A stretch of 64,000 bases of DNA, taken from Microstegium vimineum. Its lineage: Eukaryota > Streptophyta > Magnoliopsida > Poales > Poaceae. Of this stretch, positions 22,701-32,911 are shown in pieces. The translations under genes were made by a program, and so were the position numbers. The stretch lies in contig CM039137.1 in the NCBI GenBank assembly GCA_022036555.1, positions 21,247,234 through 21,311,233 of the forward strand. The letters are read 5' to 3'. Numbering within the stretch: the first letter of the stretch is position 1; each line of letters begins with the position of its first letter. Under the pieces are notes generated by a model. It was not told the origin of the DNA and did no database searches. It worked only from the letters and a program-made list of their open reading frames with translations.

Positions 22701-23778
22701 TCTGCTTCTCCGCGCGAAGGTGGTTCGCCTCCCTCGTGGCCCAGTCGTCCGGCACCGGCGGGCGTGAGCGTTTGTAGGACACATGCCCCTGCGGAACGCG
22801 AGACGGTTAGAGAACGAGCATAAAAGACGGAGGGGGTGGACACAAAGACTCTAACGGGAGGAAAGGACCTTACCAGCTCAAAGAAGCCCTCGTCCGGCTT
22901 CATGGGCATCTTCGCGACGTTCTTGGGGTCGAACCCCCCCGCGAAGAAACAACGGACGCGGCTGACCACCCGGTCCGGGGTCAGCTCTTCCTCGACGAAG
23001 CGGCAGCCCGATAGATCGGCCCCCGGACCCATCTCATCGAGGCGGAGGGGTCGAGCCGTCAGCAGCAGAACCCGCCGACGGTGGAACGCCGACGCAACAA
23101 TCTCCGCGGTAAGGCCCCTCTCCCTCAGACGCTTGAGCGCGTCCAGCAAGCCCTTGAGGTGCTTCTGCTTGTCCGTCGGAACACCGTACCTCCAGCGCTC
23201 GGGCTCGGCGTCGAGTGTCCTCCCGGTGTACGCCGGGAGCAGAGCGTCGTCGTTCCTCAGGTAGAACCACCCGGAATGCCACCTGGAGTGGCTCGAGGAC
23301 GGGTTCGCGGAAAGCCAAAGCTCCGGCCGCCTGACGAAGATGCTGCAGCACCCGGCCCTGACCTTCCGACGGGTGCCCTTGCTGACCGGGGCGTTGAAGA
23401 TGTTGGCCTTGAAGATGTGAAGCCACAGATCCCAATGGGCTCAATCCCCAGGTAGCCCTCGCACACCGCGGCGAAGAGGCCCTCGCACACGCCGTTGGGG
23501 GTGAGGTGCTGGAGTTCCACTTCGTAGTGGTGGAGGAGCGCGCGCAGGAAGCAGCTGGGTGGGGCCCCCAGCCCCGCCCGGTGGAAGACCTCGAACGACA
23601 CCACGTACCCCTCCGGCGGGTTGGGCTCGGCGTGGTCCCGCGGCGGAGCTATCCATTCCGGCCTCTCCGTCGAGGTAACGGGCCGGAGAAGTCCGCTCTC
23701 CACCAACCCCACCAGATACGACTCACAGACCGAGGAAGCGGGCCAGTTATCGGCGCCGATGAGCTGGAAAGCGGCCAT
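19727..23778 (-). pseudogene. Antisense spliced gene with Transposase_28 domain inside the gypsy element
   Basis: Runs opposite to gag-pol. Probable exons: 23778-22874, 22788-22053, 21966-21373, 21291-20931, 20849-20259 and 20166-19727 (about 1200 codons). Introns of about 80-95 bp have GT..AG ends at 22873-22789, 21372-21292, 20930-20850 and 20258-20167, and all four join in phase. The second intron has GG where GT is expected at 22052. Exon 1 carries the Transposase_28 (putative gypsy type transposon) domain: SYLVGLVESGLL, PEGYVVSFEVFHRAGLG, PPSCFLRALLHHYEVELQ, HLTPNGV. The middle is Glu-rich then Pro/Ala-rich. Exons 4-6 form a long coiled coil ending in a conserved-looking block (FYSMTQGLTENVR, QELMDHAEVPGGQLAKLFEPD). 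Frameshifts near 23437, 22630, 21850 and 20500 make this copy inactive. Molecular function unknown. Confidence 0.82.
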
Positions 23779-23968
23779 GGGAACGACGGTCTGCTCGGAC
23801 TTGGAGGCGGAGGGTACGTTCCCTATCTTTCTCTTTCTCTCTCGCTCATGCAGAGTTCCTGCTCGCGGGACGCCTAAGGCAGAGGCGGAGAGAAGAAGGC
23901 AAGGAAGACGAAGGCAAGGAAGCGGGGAAGGCAAGTGCGCGGAAAAGGCACCAGACCCCTCACCTTCG

Positions 23969-23978
23969 CTATTTATAC
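23969..23978 (-). promoter_or_regulatory. TATA box for the antisense gene
   Basis: Minus-strand GTATAAATAG lies about 190 bases upstream of the ATG at 23778, in sequence free of coding features. Spacing fits a transcription start near 23940 and a 5' leader of roughly 160 bases. Together with the introns, this suggests a gene with its own promoter instead of one read from the LTR. Confidence 0.62.
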
Positions 23979-24164
23979 GCGGAGGCCAACGGACGGATCC
24001 GGCAACAGGCAAGAGAATCTTCGCATTTAATTCGCCTGTACTTTCCTCCTCGTATTCCCTCCAGGATAAGGCGTCCCGTCCCATCGCCGCACTCCGCCCC
24101 GTAACCGCACTGTTGCGCCGAACGGACACCGCCTAAAAAAGCGCGCGGACGGAAACGTCGTCTT

Positions 24165-25310
24165 CGAGGGTAAGGAATCTTGAGGCAGCGAGAGCTGGCC
24201 CTCGAAAGAGGGTTCGACAGCTACCCTCGAGTGCCCGAGGCCAGAAATGACCTCGGGTTAGGACCTCGGTCCACCCCCAAAATCTTGAGGGGATAAATGC
24301 CGGCCTACGAACAGGCTCGATAGCCCCCCTCGAGTGCTCGAGGCCTGACAGGGCCTCGAGTCGCCAACTGCAGTTCGTTCCATGGCCTCGAAGGGGATAA
24401 AGGCTGGCCCGTCCGGGGGTTCGACAGCCTCCCTCGAGAGCTCCGACACAGGTATGTCCCCAAGTTCAATACAACAACCACCTGCTTTTCCCCTCGGCGG
24501 TCCACAAGGTAGGACTCCTCCTCCTGAGGATAGCGTCGGATGACGAACCATCCGTCAAATCTTGAGGGAGCGAAGGCTGGCCCTTACATAGGGTTCGACA
24601 GCCGCCCTCGAGTACCTGAGGTCAGGAAGGACCCATGGTTAACGGACTCCGGTCCACCCCCAAATCTTGAGGGAGCGAAGGTTGGCTCCACGAACGGAGT
24701 TCGACAGCCGCCCTCGAGTACACGAGTCAGGGATGTCCCGGTAGCTCAAGAACGAACTCTCGAGGTTTCCTGGGACATATCCGAGGCATACCTAGGAACA
24801 CCTAAGGATCCCTGCGCTGGGAGGCATCGAGCCACCAACTCCTATCGAATGGGGTTGGCACCTTGGTGGTCCACGTGGTCGTGCTTAGCGAGCCGTACGG
24901 CTTGCTTAACAATGAGAACGCCTCCGGGCCACTAGTTGATCCCTATCGAACGGGGTCGAGTTCTCACTCAGATTTTTACCCGTACAGGGCACCATTTCTA
25001 ATGGACTCATGCCCGAGAACAGCTCATCGAGGACTTCGGGCTCGTCCTAACGAGGATAGCACGATGCTCTTCACCCACGGTCCGAACGAAAGGATCCGTG
25101 GGAAGGATGCTATGAGGTAGTGAAGGCCTAGCCATTCGAGGGCTCGAGGGCCCGACTACGCACGGCACCCCTCGACGAAAGAGGGTCGAAAACTCGTAAC
25201 CTGGCAGACAGAGTCGACCTCTCGGGCGGGGCGCTCTGACTCCAGTGGTGCTCGAGGGAGCGAAGGCTGGCCCTCGGTAGGGTTCGACAGCCGCCCTCGA
25301 ACACTTCTCT
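24165..25310 (+). repeat. Dispersed spacer repeats, about six copies
   Basis: Blocks of CTTGAGGGAGCGAAGGCTGG followed by a variable stretch, GGTTCGACAGCCGCCCTCGA and a partial copy of GGTCCACCCCCAAAATC recur near 24177, 24282, 24385, 24560, 24667 and 25252. Spacing is about 100 bases for adjacent copies and wider later. Copies are diverged and incomplete. They lie upstream of the antisense gene's TATA and before the 3' LTR. Non-coding, role unknown. Confidence 0.75.
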
Positions 25311-25397
25311 TTTCAGGAAAAGGAATGGAATCGACCCCTCGACAGGGTGCCACGTCTTTGGGTATCCTTTAAAGACCCCACTATACAACATATTTTA

Positions 25398-25444
25398 GCC
25401 CCCAGAGGAGTTCTTAATCACTCCTCTGGGGCCTCGGGGGCTAC
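25398..25444 (+). repeat. First copy of the hairpin-purine module
   Basis: CCCAGAGGAGT, a short AT-rich loop, and ACTCCTCTGGGG form a stem of about 11 base pairs, followed by CCTCGGGGGCTAC. The same module recurs 160 bases downstream directly against the 3' LTR. This upstream copy is followed by CCCCGCGG instead of the LTR start. Confidence 0.85.
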
Positions 25445-25559
25445 CCCCGCGGGGTGCGCTCGCTCGCACCCACGGAGAATCGGATTTCTCACTAACCCTG
25501 CAGGCCAAGGACAAAACCTCCGGGCAATCCTTACTCCCTCCGAGAAACGTGTATCATAG

Positions 25560-25604
25560 CCCCAGAGGAGTTCTAAATCACTCCTCTGGGGCCTCGGGGG
25601 CTAC
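25560..25604 (+). other. Purine tract and hairpin adjoining the 3' LTR
   Basis: Second copy of the hairpin module (CCCAGAGGAGT...ACTCCTCTGGGG) followed by CCTCGGGGGCTAC and the first base of the 3' LTR at 25605. The G-rich tract is at the position of the polypurine tract that primes plus-strand DNA synthesis. It is interrupted by pyrimidines, so the exact primer is uncertain. Confidence 0.65.
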
Positions 25605-26969
25605 TGTCGGGTACGAAGGTAAGGGGTACCCTAAACCCTTTGATAAATTAACGCTAAGCATAGCAACCATTTTTAAGGCAAGGACCAGCCCAATACTCGG
25701 TAAGATGCGGCCCATCAATCGAGGGCCCCCTCTGCACCAACTACGGCAACAAGCCATGGGCCGGCTCCACCTCGACGACGGACGAGGGGTCGAACGAACG
25801 ACCCCCGGCTCCACCTCGACGACGGACGAGGGGTCGAGCGAACGACCCCCGGCTCCACCTCGACGACGGACGAGGGGTCGAGCGAACGACCCCCGGCTCC
25901 ACCTCGACGACGGACGAGGGGTCGAGCGAACGACCCCCGACTCCACCTCGACGACGGACGAGGGGTCGAACGAACGACCCCCCGACCTCTACCTCGACTT
26001 CGACCTCTCCAACCCCGTCGACGTCTCGACTACCCCCTCGACCAAGGGTCAAGCAGACGACCCTCGGACGAGGGGCTCGATTAACCCAACTGCTCCGGCA
26101 TGGGTTAAAGTGAACCCACCTAACGACATGGGCGCCCGCGTCCGCTGTCAAATCCGCCAACTCCCCGTCCAGTCCCCGATTCCCGTCAACTGTGCCGCCA
26201 CTGCTGCCACTACGCGAGTACGGACTCCAACAGTACCCCTCGGAAAGTGAACAGTGCGACCCTCGACGACGACTTCGGGAACGCGACGGAGTCACACAGG
26301 GCTCGACCCCCTCCCTCGACCGGGGGGACTCGACCCCCTCCTCTTCAACAACTCCGGTACGGAAGACGTCCCGTCCGCCCCGTCCTGCTTCGGCCGTGGG
26401 ACTCGTGCCCGCCTGCGGACACTGCACGGCGACGACTTCTACTGCTGCCACGACCAGGGACGCCTGAAGGACGGAAGGCCATGCCGCGATAGTGCTCAAC
26501 GCCTCTCCGCCAACACTGTGCCGCGAATACGCCGCCCATACTACTACTGTTAGGACCCTGTACCCTCGGGTCTCCCCTTGGTCTATAAAAGGGGGACGCC
26601 GAGGTAGAGACAGGGGGGCTTTTCCCGATTTCTGACGACTTCCGAGGAGGGATCGATCGGCTCCTACTTCATCTAGGACTCTGATCGGACTTTCGCTCTC
26701 AGGGACCCTAGTCCACGCTCCACACACACACGCGCCACTCGATCGACCCCTCGGGTGGCCCCATCCGTGTAACACTGCTTGTACCCCCTGTACGAGCACG
26801 CTTTGGGTGCGAGATAATACAAGTCATCCTACCCCCGCTGGACGTAGGGCCTTCCTTGCCCGAACCAGGATAAATCTTGTGTCCATCTTGCATCACGTCT
26901 GAGAGAGGGAGCACGCGATATACAAATTTACTCGTTGGTGGTCTTGACCCCAAGATCATAACATCGACA
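25605..26969 (+). repeat. 3' LTR of the gypsy element
   Basis: 1365 bp, TGTCGGG...CATCGACA, followed by the target duplication TTAAC. It contains five 44-bp units (25763-25982) against four in the 5' LTR and a TATA motif at 26584. About 16 substitutions from the 5' LTR by hand count, three of them clustered next to the right end (CCGGGTC versus CAAGATC near 26951). Confidence 0.95.
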
Positions 26970-26974
26970 TTAAC

Positions 26975-27871
26975 CAATAATATTATTAAGGAGAACAGGT
27001 GAATCAGCCAAGGTTTATTGTTCCACCGCTAGCATTATGCCATTCCTCGTTTAAGATCAAATATTAGTTTTCTTGATATATTCTCATGCTATGCTCCCCT
27101 TTTTAATTTCTTTGGGCTACGAGAATATGCAGATTCAAATATAATGCCATAGGCGCTTTCATTTTCTTGTTGTTGTTGTGATGATAATTTTATGATTTAT
27201 TACCGCTTTCTTTTTTCCCCCCTAATGTAACGTGCCTTATCAGTACCTGTTTTTTTCGTTGCAGATATCGTCATGTATCTATAGACCATAAAGGCAGGCG
27301 ACGTACGTGCCCATAGCTAGCAAAGCCCTCTATGTGTCTTCGTGAATGTCTCGTAGGCGTGTGTCCTAGTGGTGTGTTTGTGTGTGTTTAGTTATACATT
27401 CGGATACTACATACCACTTGTACCAAATCTATAAGTGATAAAAAAATAGGTCTGTAATTATCAATAGTAAGATTAGATTCCACTATCCTTTCAATCAATC
27501 AGAAATATAGATGTTTTGTACACCACCAGTCTCCAAAACAAATTTTTGGCTTTTTTTTGTCATACTGTACTCCTAATACATAGAAAAAATACATTCACTG
27601 TTTTTAGAATATTTTTTTTATCATTTTCAACTGACTCTCCAAACACAAAAGGGGCATAAATAATTTGAAATCTATCAACTTTTATATGGGTGAGTTCAGG
27701 AACTCTATAATTTCAAAATTATTTGTTCTGGCGGAGGGGTTCCTTAATTTTTCTGGTGCTATATATTACTTTTTTTTTCTAAGTTACTTTATACCAACAT
27801 GACTCGTAAAAGCTTGAATTACAAGCAGTCCCAGGGTAAAACCTTGGGCAGCTCAACAAAGTGTCGTAGTT
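26975..27871. other. AT-rich spacer between gypsy and LINE
   Basis: No open frame, no RNA gene and no clear transposon end. GT-rich words (GTGTGTTTGTGTGTG) lie near 27374-27392. This is the original flanking DNA into which both the gypsy element and the LINE inserted. Confidence 0.55.
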
Positions 27872-27886
27872 AACTAATTAAGCTAG

Positions 27887-29716
27887 TCAGCAGGCGCAAA
27901 GGAAGTATTAATTAAGTCGGTGGCACAAGCCCTACCTACATACATGATGAGTGTCTTCCAGCTTCCACTCACTATATGTGATGAACTAACGAGATTGATC
28001 CGAGAGTTCTGGTGGGGCACTGAGAAAGGAAAAAGGAAAATGGCATGGATTGTCTGGGATAAGATGATTCTAAATAAATCTTGTGGAGGCCTGGGTTTTA
28101 AGGATCTCAGATTATTTAATCAAGCTTTATTGGCCCGTCAAGCTTGGCGGTTAATTTTCTATCCTCATAGCCTGTGTGCTAGAGTATTAAAAGCAAGATA
28201 TTTTCCTCGTGGTCATCTTATAGATATTGCATTTTTCTCTAATTCCTCTTCAACGTGGCAGGCAATTATGCATGGTCTAGAGCTACTGAAGAAAGGCATC
28301 ATTTGGAGAGTTGGGGATGGGAGACAAATACGTATCTGGAGGGATCCCTGGATTCCAAGGGAATTTTCACACAAAGTGGCTACACGAAGAGGAAGATGTC
28401 GTCTCCATTGGGTTGTTGATCTCTTGAATACTGAAGGCAACGATTGGGATTATAATAGGCTTCGCGGCACTTTTGTGAGGCGGATGTTGAGGCAATCTCG
28501 AGGATCAGATTGGCCAATAGAAGAACTGAGGATTTTTTTAGCTTGGCAACCAGAGAAAACGGGTACTTTTTCAGTTCGTAGTGCATATAATATAGCTCTC
28601 ATGGAGCAAAGCAGGGAGGTCAGCACGTCTTCCGGTTCCAGTATCATGGGTGAGAGGAAGCTATGGAGCAATATTTGGAACACTGAGGTCCCACCTAAAG
28701 TTAAATTTTTTGCATGGAAATTAAGCAAGGATATTCTACCAACTAAAGGGAATAAGTTCAAGAGGAGGCTGGAAAGGACGCCAATATGTGACCTGTGCGG
28801 AAATGCCAGTGAAACAAGCTACCATGCGGTGGTTGCCTGCTCGCAAGTGAAGGCACTAAGACACGCCATGTCCCAGCACTGGAGGCTCCCGGACGAGGAA
28901 CAAATTCAGTACACCGGTAAAGACTGGTTGTTATTGCTGTTGGATAACTGCGCCAAGGATCAGAGAAGTTTAATTCTACTGCTTTTGTGGCGCACTTGGC
29001 AGATGCATAATAACATCGTGCACAACTCGGGGCATGCCTCTGTGACAGACTCAGTTTGTTTCTTGCTTAGCTACCAAGAAAGTTTGGAGAGGGCCAGGTT
29101 TCCGTTGCCGAATGATAGCAAAGGAAAACAATCTATGCCGACAGGAGGATGGCATGCTGTGTGTGTCCATGGCACGCATCCGCTGTCACACAGCTGGGAG
29201 AAGCAGCCAACTGGGTGTATCAAAATAAATGTGGACGGTTCATTTATGGAGCAATCCGGCACAGCTGGTACAGGAGCCATAGCCAGAGACAGCAGCGGGG
29301 CGGTCATCTTCTCAGCATGGAGGTATTATGAGAAGTGCGGTAGTGCACCAGAAGCCGAAGCACTAACATGAGGGACTACGATGGGCTGCAAATTGGGGAA
29401 TTTCTCAGGTGATCATAGAGTCGGATTGTGCGAGAGTCATTTCAGCATTACGAAGTCCAGTAAGAGACAGATCTGAGATTGACATAATTATAGAAGATGT
29501 TAAAGGACTGGCTCAGATGATGAATGAGTGGAAGACTTCCCAGATAAAGAGAGATTGTAACCAGGTAGCAAATACCTTAGCTTCATTAGCTAGACGATGC
29601 AAACATTCAGTGGCCTGGCAAGGTCAAGCTCCTGCGTGTGCTTGGAACCTTCTAGAGGCCGATTGTAATTCTCTTGCGTCTAGTTAATAAAGCTCTCTCT
29701 TTGATCACAAAAAAAA
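27887..29716 (+). mobile_element. 5'-truncated L1-type LINE with 15-bp target duplication
   Basis: AACTAATTAAGCTAG lies at 27872-27886 and again at 29717-29731. The right copy follows an A-run (29709-29718) that comes a few bases after AATAAAGCTCTC. A 3' A-tail and a long direct repeat are the marks of target-primed reverse transcription. Only the C-terminal end of ORF2 is present, so the copy was truncated at its 5' end during insertion. It is dead on arrival apart from any later damage. Confidence 0.93.
27920..29687 (+). pseudogene. LINE ORF2 C-terminal fragment (zf-RVT and RNase H)
   Basis: The C-terminal part of a plant L1-type reverse transcriptase polyprotein. Near the start is the post-RT region (LPTYMMSVFQLP, REFWWGTEKGKRKMAWI, CGGLGFKDLRLFNQALLARQ), then WRVGDGRQIRIWRDPWIP. 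The zf-RVT zinc domain is at about 28680-28860 (KVKFFAWKLSKDILPTK, CDLCGNASETSYHAVVAC). An RNase H-like domain starts at about 29215 (INVDGSFMEQSGTAG). A stop at 29369 results from a one-base shift, and the rest (IIESDCARVISAL, RDCNQVANTLASLAR) continues in another frame to 29687. The fingers and YADD region of RT are absent because of 5' truncation. Confidence 0.92.
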
Positions 29717-29769
29717 AACTAATTAAGCTAGAAATACTCCAGAAAGCCAAATCTGTGCCGGTTCAAAAC

Positions 29770-30000
29770 TCCCCTTCAGTGGCGGTTTTTGAACCGGCAC
29801 AACCACTTCGGCAGTGATGCAGTGATGAGCCCATGCCATCATTGTCGGTTATGCCAAACCGACAGTGATGGCTTGAGCATCACTACCGGTTCATGTTACC
29901 AACCGACAGTGATGCTTGAGCCATCACTGCCGGTTTGTTCCACCAACCGACAGTTAAGCCAGACATATCACTGTCGGTTTTAATTAAACGGGTAGTGATC
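29770..30000. repeat. Left subterminal hairpin array of the CACTA element
   Basis: About five successive inverted pairs of the form ATCACTGCCGGTT ... AACCGACAGTGAT, for example around 29835-29873, 29876-29914 and 29915-29955. Loops are about 10-15 bases. Such arrays bind the TNPA-type protein in En/Spm elements. The same motif family appears at 48688-48895 and 53995-54157. Confidence 0.85.
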
Positions 30001-30531
30001 TTATTTTTTAAATTTACATTTTATTAATTGTTATTTTTTGATTTGAAGTTTAGGGTTTATGGTAAAGGTGGTGGGGTGGGAGGTCGTGGAGGTGTTTGCT
30101 ATCAAACCATTTGATATCGATGTGAATTGAAGGTGGTTGTGGACCAACGACAATACAAACTCATCACACATTTATAATAATTATTACAAAATATCCAAAT
30201 AAAACTTAAAGTACTGAATTAATTGTTGCATTACAATAGCCTTTCGAGGCGGTCTTTTCCGTAGTTCTTCTTGAAGTTCTGACTCTTCACTATGGCTAAA
30301 GATCCTTCCTTGTACACTATCTCGTCCAGAATAAGAGCCGTTATCTCCTCTTGAAATCCTTTTATCTCAAAATCTAGCAACCTGTTGTGCTTCTGTTCTT
30401 TGCGATGTAAATTGATACAAGATGATATTGAGATGCACATACGTAAGACAAAACAATAGAATTAAAATGAGACGCATACGTACCATAGAATCTCCGATTC
30501 CTAGTTTTGCGCTAAAGTAGCAAAGCGTTAT

Positions 30532-30634
30532 TCACCCCCCCTCTAGTCCTGTTAGGCGACATCAAGGTCCTTTCAATTGAGATGACCGTTGGACAGCAGG
30601 GAGTACTTCTATCCCCTTCCTGCTGTCCCCAATA
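30532..30634. repeat. Rearranged outer end of the 3' LTR
   Basis: The 5' LTR starts (plus coordinates) with TGAAAGGACCTTGATGTCGC at 42035. At the matching place here the terminal block is inverted: TATTCACCCCCCCTCTAGTC ... AAGGTCCTTTCA (30529-30576). It is followed by about 58 bases (GAGATGACCGTTGGACAGCAG...) that resemble an inverted internal LTR segment. Normal colinearity resumes at GTGAATAGGCCTG, 30635, equivalent to 42075. Confidence 0.75.
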
Positions 30635-32895
30635 GTGAATAGGCCTGTTTAAAAATTATCTGCAGAACTTATCAGGTTACAGGCCTGGCAATGCCGCTCT
30701 GGAGCCTGGCACTGCTGCTCCGTCCGGCACTGCTGCTCTAAAGCCCGGCAGTGCTGGACCCTCAGACAGATATGTATATAATTCAAAAACTAACCAGCAA
30801 ATTGAAATTCTACTTGAATGGAAACCTTCCTATGAAAGTATAGAACCTGTAGTACCTCTTAGAATAGGTAGGAGCTGCACCACCAAGTAGATCGGGACCA
30901 AACCCTAGAAATCACCTTGAGGACAAATACAAGTGAAACAAATAACACAAACACAAGTGACACAAGATTTATCCCGTGGTTCAGCGTCGCCACCGAGGCT
31001 GGCCTAAGTCCACGTTGTTGAGGTTCGCCACACAAGGCTTAGGCTCGCTACACAAGGCTTGCCTTTCCCTCGTTCTCAAATCAAGAGAGTGAACTCTTGA
31101 AGTGAGGGGTGATTTCTTAGCTGCAATGAGATGGTTACAAACCTCCCGGGGCTGCCACACAAGTTGGCAAGCTCCATGAGCGACGCTCTAGCCGGCTAGG
31201 AGCAAGCTCCAAAAGTAACGAATGCAATCCACCGGCTTGAACGCGAACCAAGTGCTCTAGGCGTTGAAGAACAGTTTGGGCTGCTCTCTAATGGAGTTTG
31301 GAGACTCAATCTCTCAAAGGATTGGAGAGGAATCAAAGGGAGAAGCTTAAGAGGCTCCAATGGAGTTAGAGAGAGGGAGAGAGTTGTTGCTATGAGCACT
31401 GGACAAGGGAATGGTCGAGATTACCGTTGGGGGCAGCAGGAAGGGGATAGAAGTACTCCCTACTATCCAACGATAACTTTAAGTTGCGGCACTGCCGTTC
31501 TCAGGCCCGGCACTGCCGCTCAGGTCCGGCACTGCCGGCCTTAGGCCTGGCACTGCTGGACCTCAGCACTACTGCTCTTGGGGAGCAGCACTGCTACACT
31601 GCCCAAAAATGCTCCAAAAGAAAAAACTGATTTGGAGAGAGTCTGGGCAAGGTATGAGAGGATGTTTGGTGGAATTTGAACACTTGGTTGCACATTTAAG
31701 CATGCACATTGCATCTCCCTTTGTAGTACGGCCTTTCCTAAACTCAAATTCAAAACATCAAATAAATTAAATGCTTTTGAGTTGGTCACCGCATCCTTTG
31801 ATAATTTGGGGCTGCACCATTGAATATATTGTCCTCATTCTTGTAATACCTTGAGCATGTGTTTGCAATCATCATTATCTCATATCTTTGAGCAAACACA
31901 CCTTAGAGCTTGTGACTTGAATCTTTCCAACACATATGAATTCAGCCCATGGCTTCAAGTCACTTCCACTAATAAATTGATCATCAACATAATATGACTC
32001 CTCATAGCTTGATTAGTACTTTGACTCAATGCAAGTACTCTCTTCTTCACCTTAGCCATAGTACCTTGGTCTCCTTGACCTTTACCTTTGCTTAGTACCT
32101 CGAAGTCCTTTCCTTGCTATCTTCACCCTATCAAGCCATACTCAAGTCATATCATATTAAGCATCCATTGAAAATCATTTCTTTAATATTGTGATCCTTG
32201 CTTGAATATCTTGTAGATATGAATGTTGAGATCAATCAAGCTTCAATATATGAGACTCCACATAAATATGGTCAATCCAATTCACAATACCTTAGATCTT
32301 CCTTATTTTGGCTTGACACTCCTATTACTCACTTCAATCTCTATCTTCATACTTCTAGCTTGATCATATTGATGCAAAGTGATTTTCCAAATCTTTGTCC
32401 ATACAAGCCAACTAAAGTAGAGACCATCTTATATCCAATATACATTGTCTCCTTTGTCATTTGACCTTTGCTTGGTGTTTTCTCACTAATACACTATTGA
32501 TTCATTATTCATTCCTTGATCAACACTAGTCCACTATCCAACTCTTCTTGTTCATGCAAAGCAAGCCAATATAGAGACCAATCCATACCTGTCAACTTAT
32601 GTCTCATTTGCCATTTGCCAAACATGCTTGCTTTCACATGATACTATGATATCCCACAACATAGAAACCATTTTATTAATTTCATTTGCATTGTAATCTT
32701 TTGCTTGAACTAGATTATTTCCATAGTCTTTCAATACAACAATACACAATTTGATCTTCATTTCAACATTGTGTGGAATACCCTCAAGTTTGCTTTTCTT
32801 GCTGAACCTTTGATACACTTAGCAAACTTGTTAGACCTTTAATTGTGTTGTCACTCGATTCACCAAAACCCACTAAAGGGCTAGATGCACTTTCA
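30635..32895 (-). repeat. 3' LTR (LTR A) of the Sirevirus element
   Basis: Colinear with 42075-44296 at near identity by eye (about 1-2 percent difference). It carries one 39-bp expansion at about 31515-31553, where copies of CCGGCACTGCC are repeated. The inner border is fixed by CTTTCA at 32895 next to the purine tract. It lacks the first 40 bases of the 5' LTR because of the rearranged end. Confidence 0.9.
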
Positions 32896-32911
32896 ATCTC
32901 CCCCTTTTTGG
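32896..32911 (-). other. Polypurine tract of the Sirevirus element
   Basis: On the minus strand AAAAAGGGGGAGAT directly precedes the 3' LTR start TGAAAGTGC. This is the standard position and composition for the plus-strand primer. Confidence 0.88.

Larger units (their letters stand above)
9716..26969 (+). mobile_element. Ty3/gypsy LTR retrotransposon, Tat type, 17.25 kb
   Basis: A complete element bounded by TG...CA LTRs and by the 5-bp duplication TTAAC (9711-9715 and 26970-26974). Order: 5' LTR, primer-binding site, gag, protease, reverse transcriptase, degenerate gypsy RNase H, second RNase H, integrase, tandem spacer, antisense gene, repeat-rich spacer, purine tract, 3' LTR. Integrase after RNase H defines Ty3/gypsy. 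The second RNase H and the extra antisense gene before the 3' LTR point to the Tat lineage, known for both features in plants. gag-pol is one long frame interrupted by eight stop codons, one small deletion, an expanded G-run and a copia solo LTR in the protease, so the copy cannot move on its own. Lineage is inferred from domain order, not from a tree. Confidence 0.95.

Noticed and set aside
29149..29331. Small plus-strand frame within the LINE fragment
   Set aside because: Out of frame with the zf-RVT/RNase H reading frame and without domain features.
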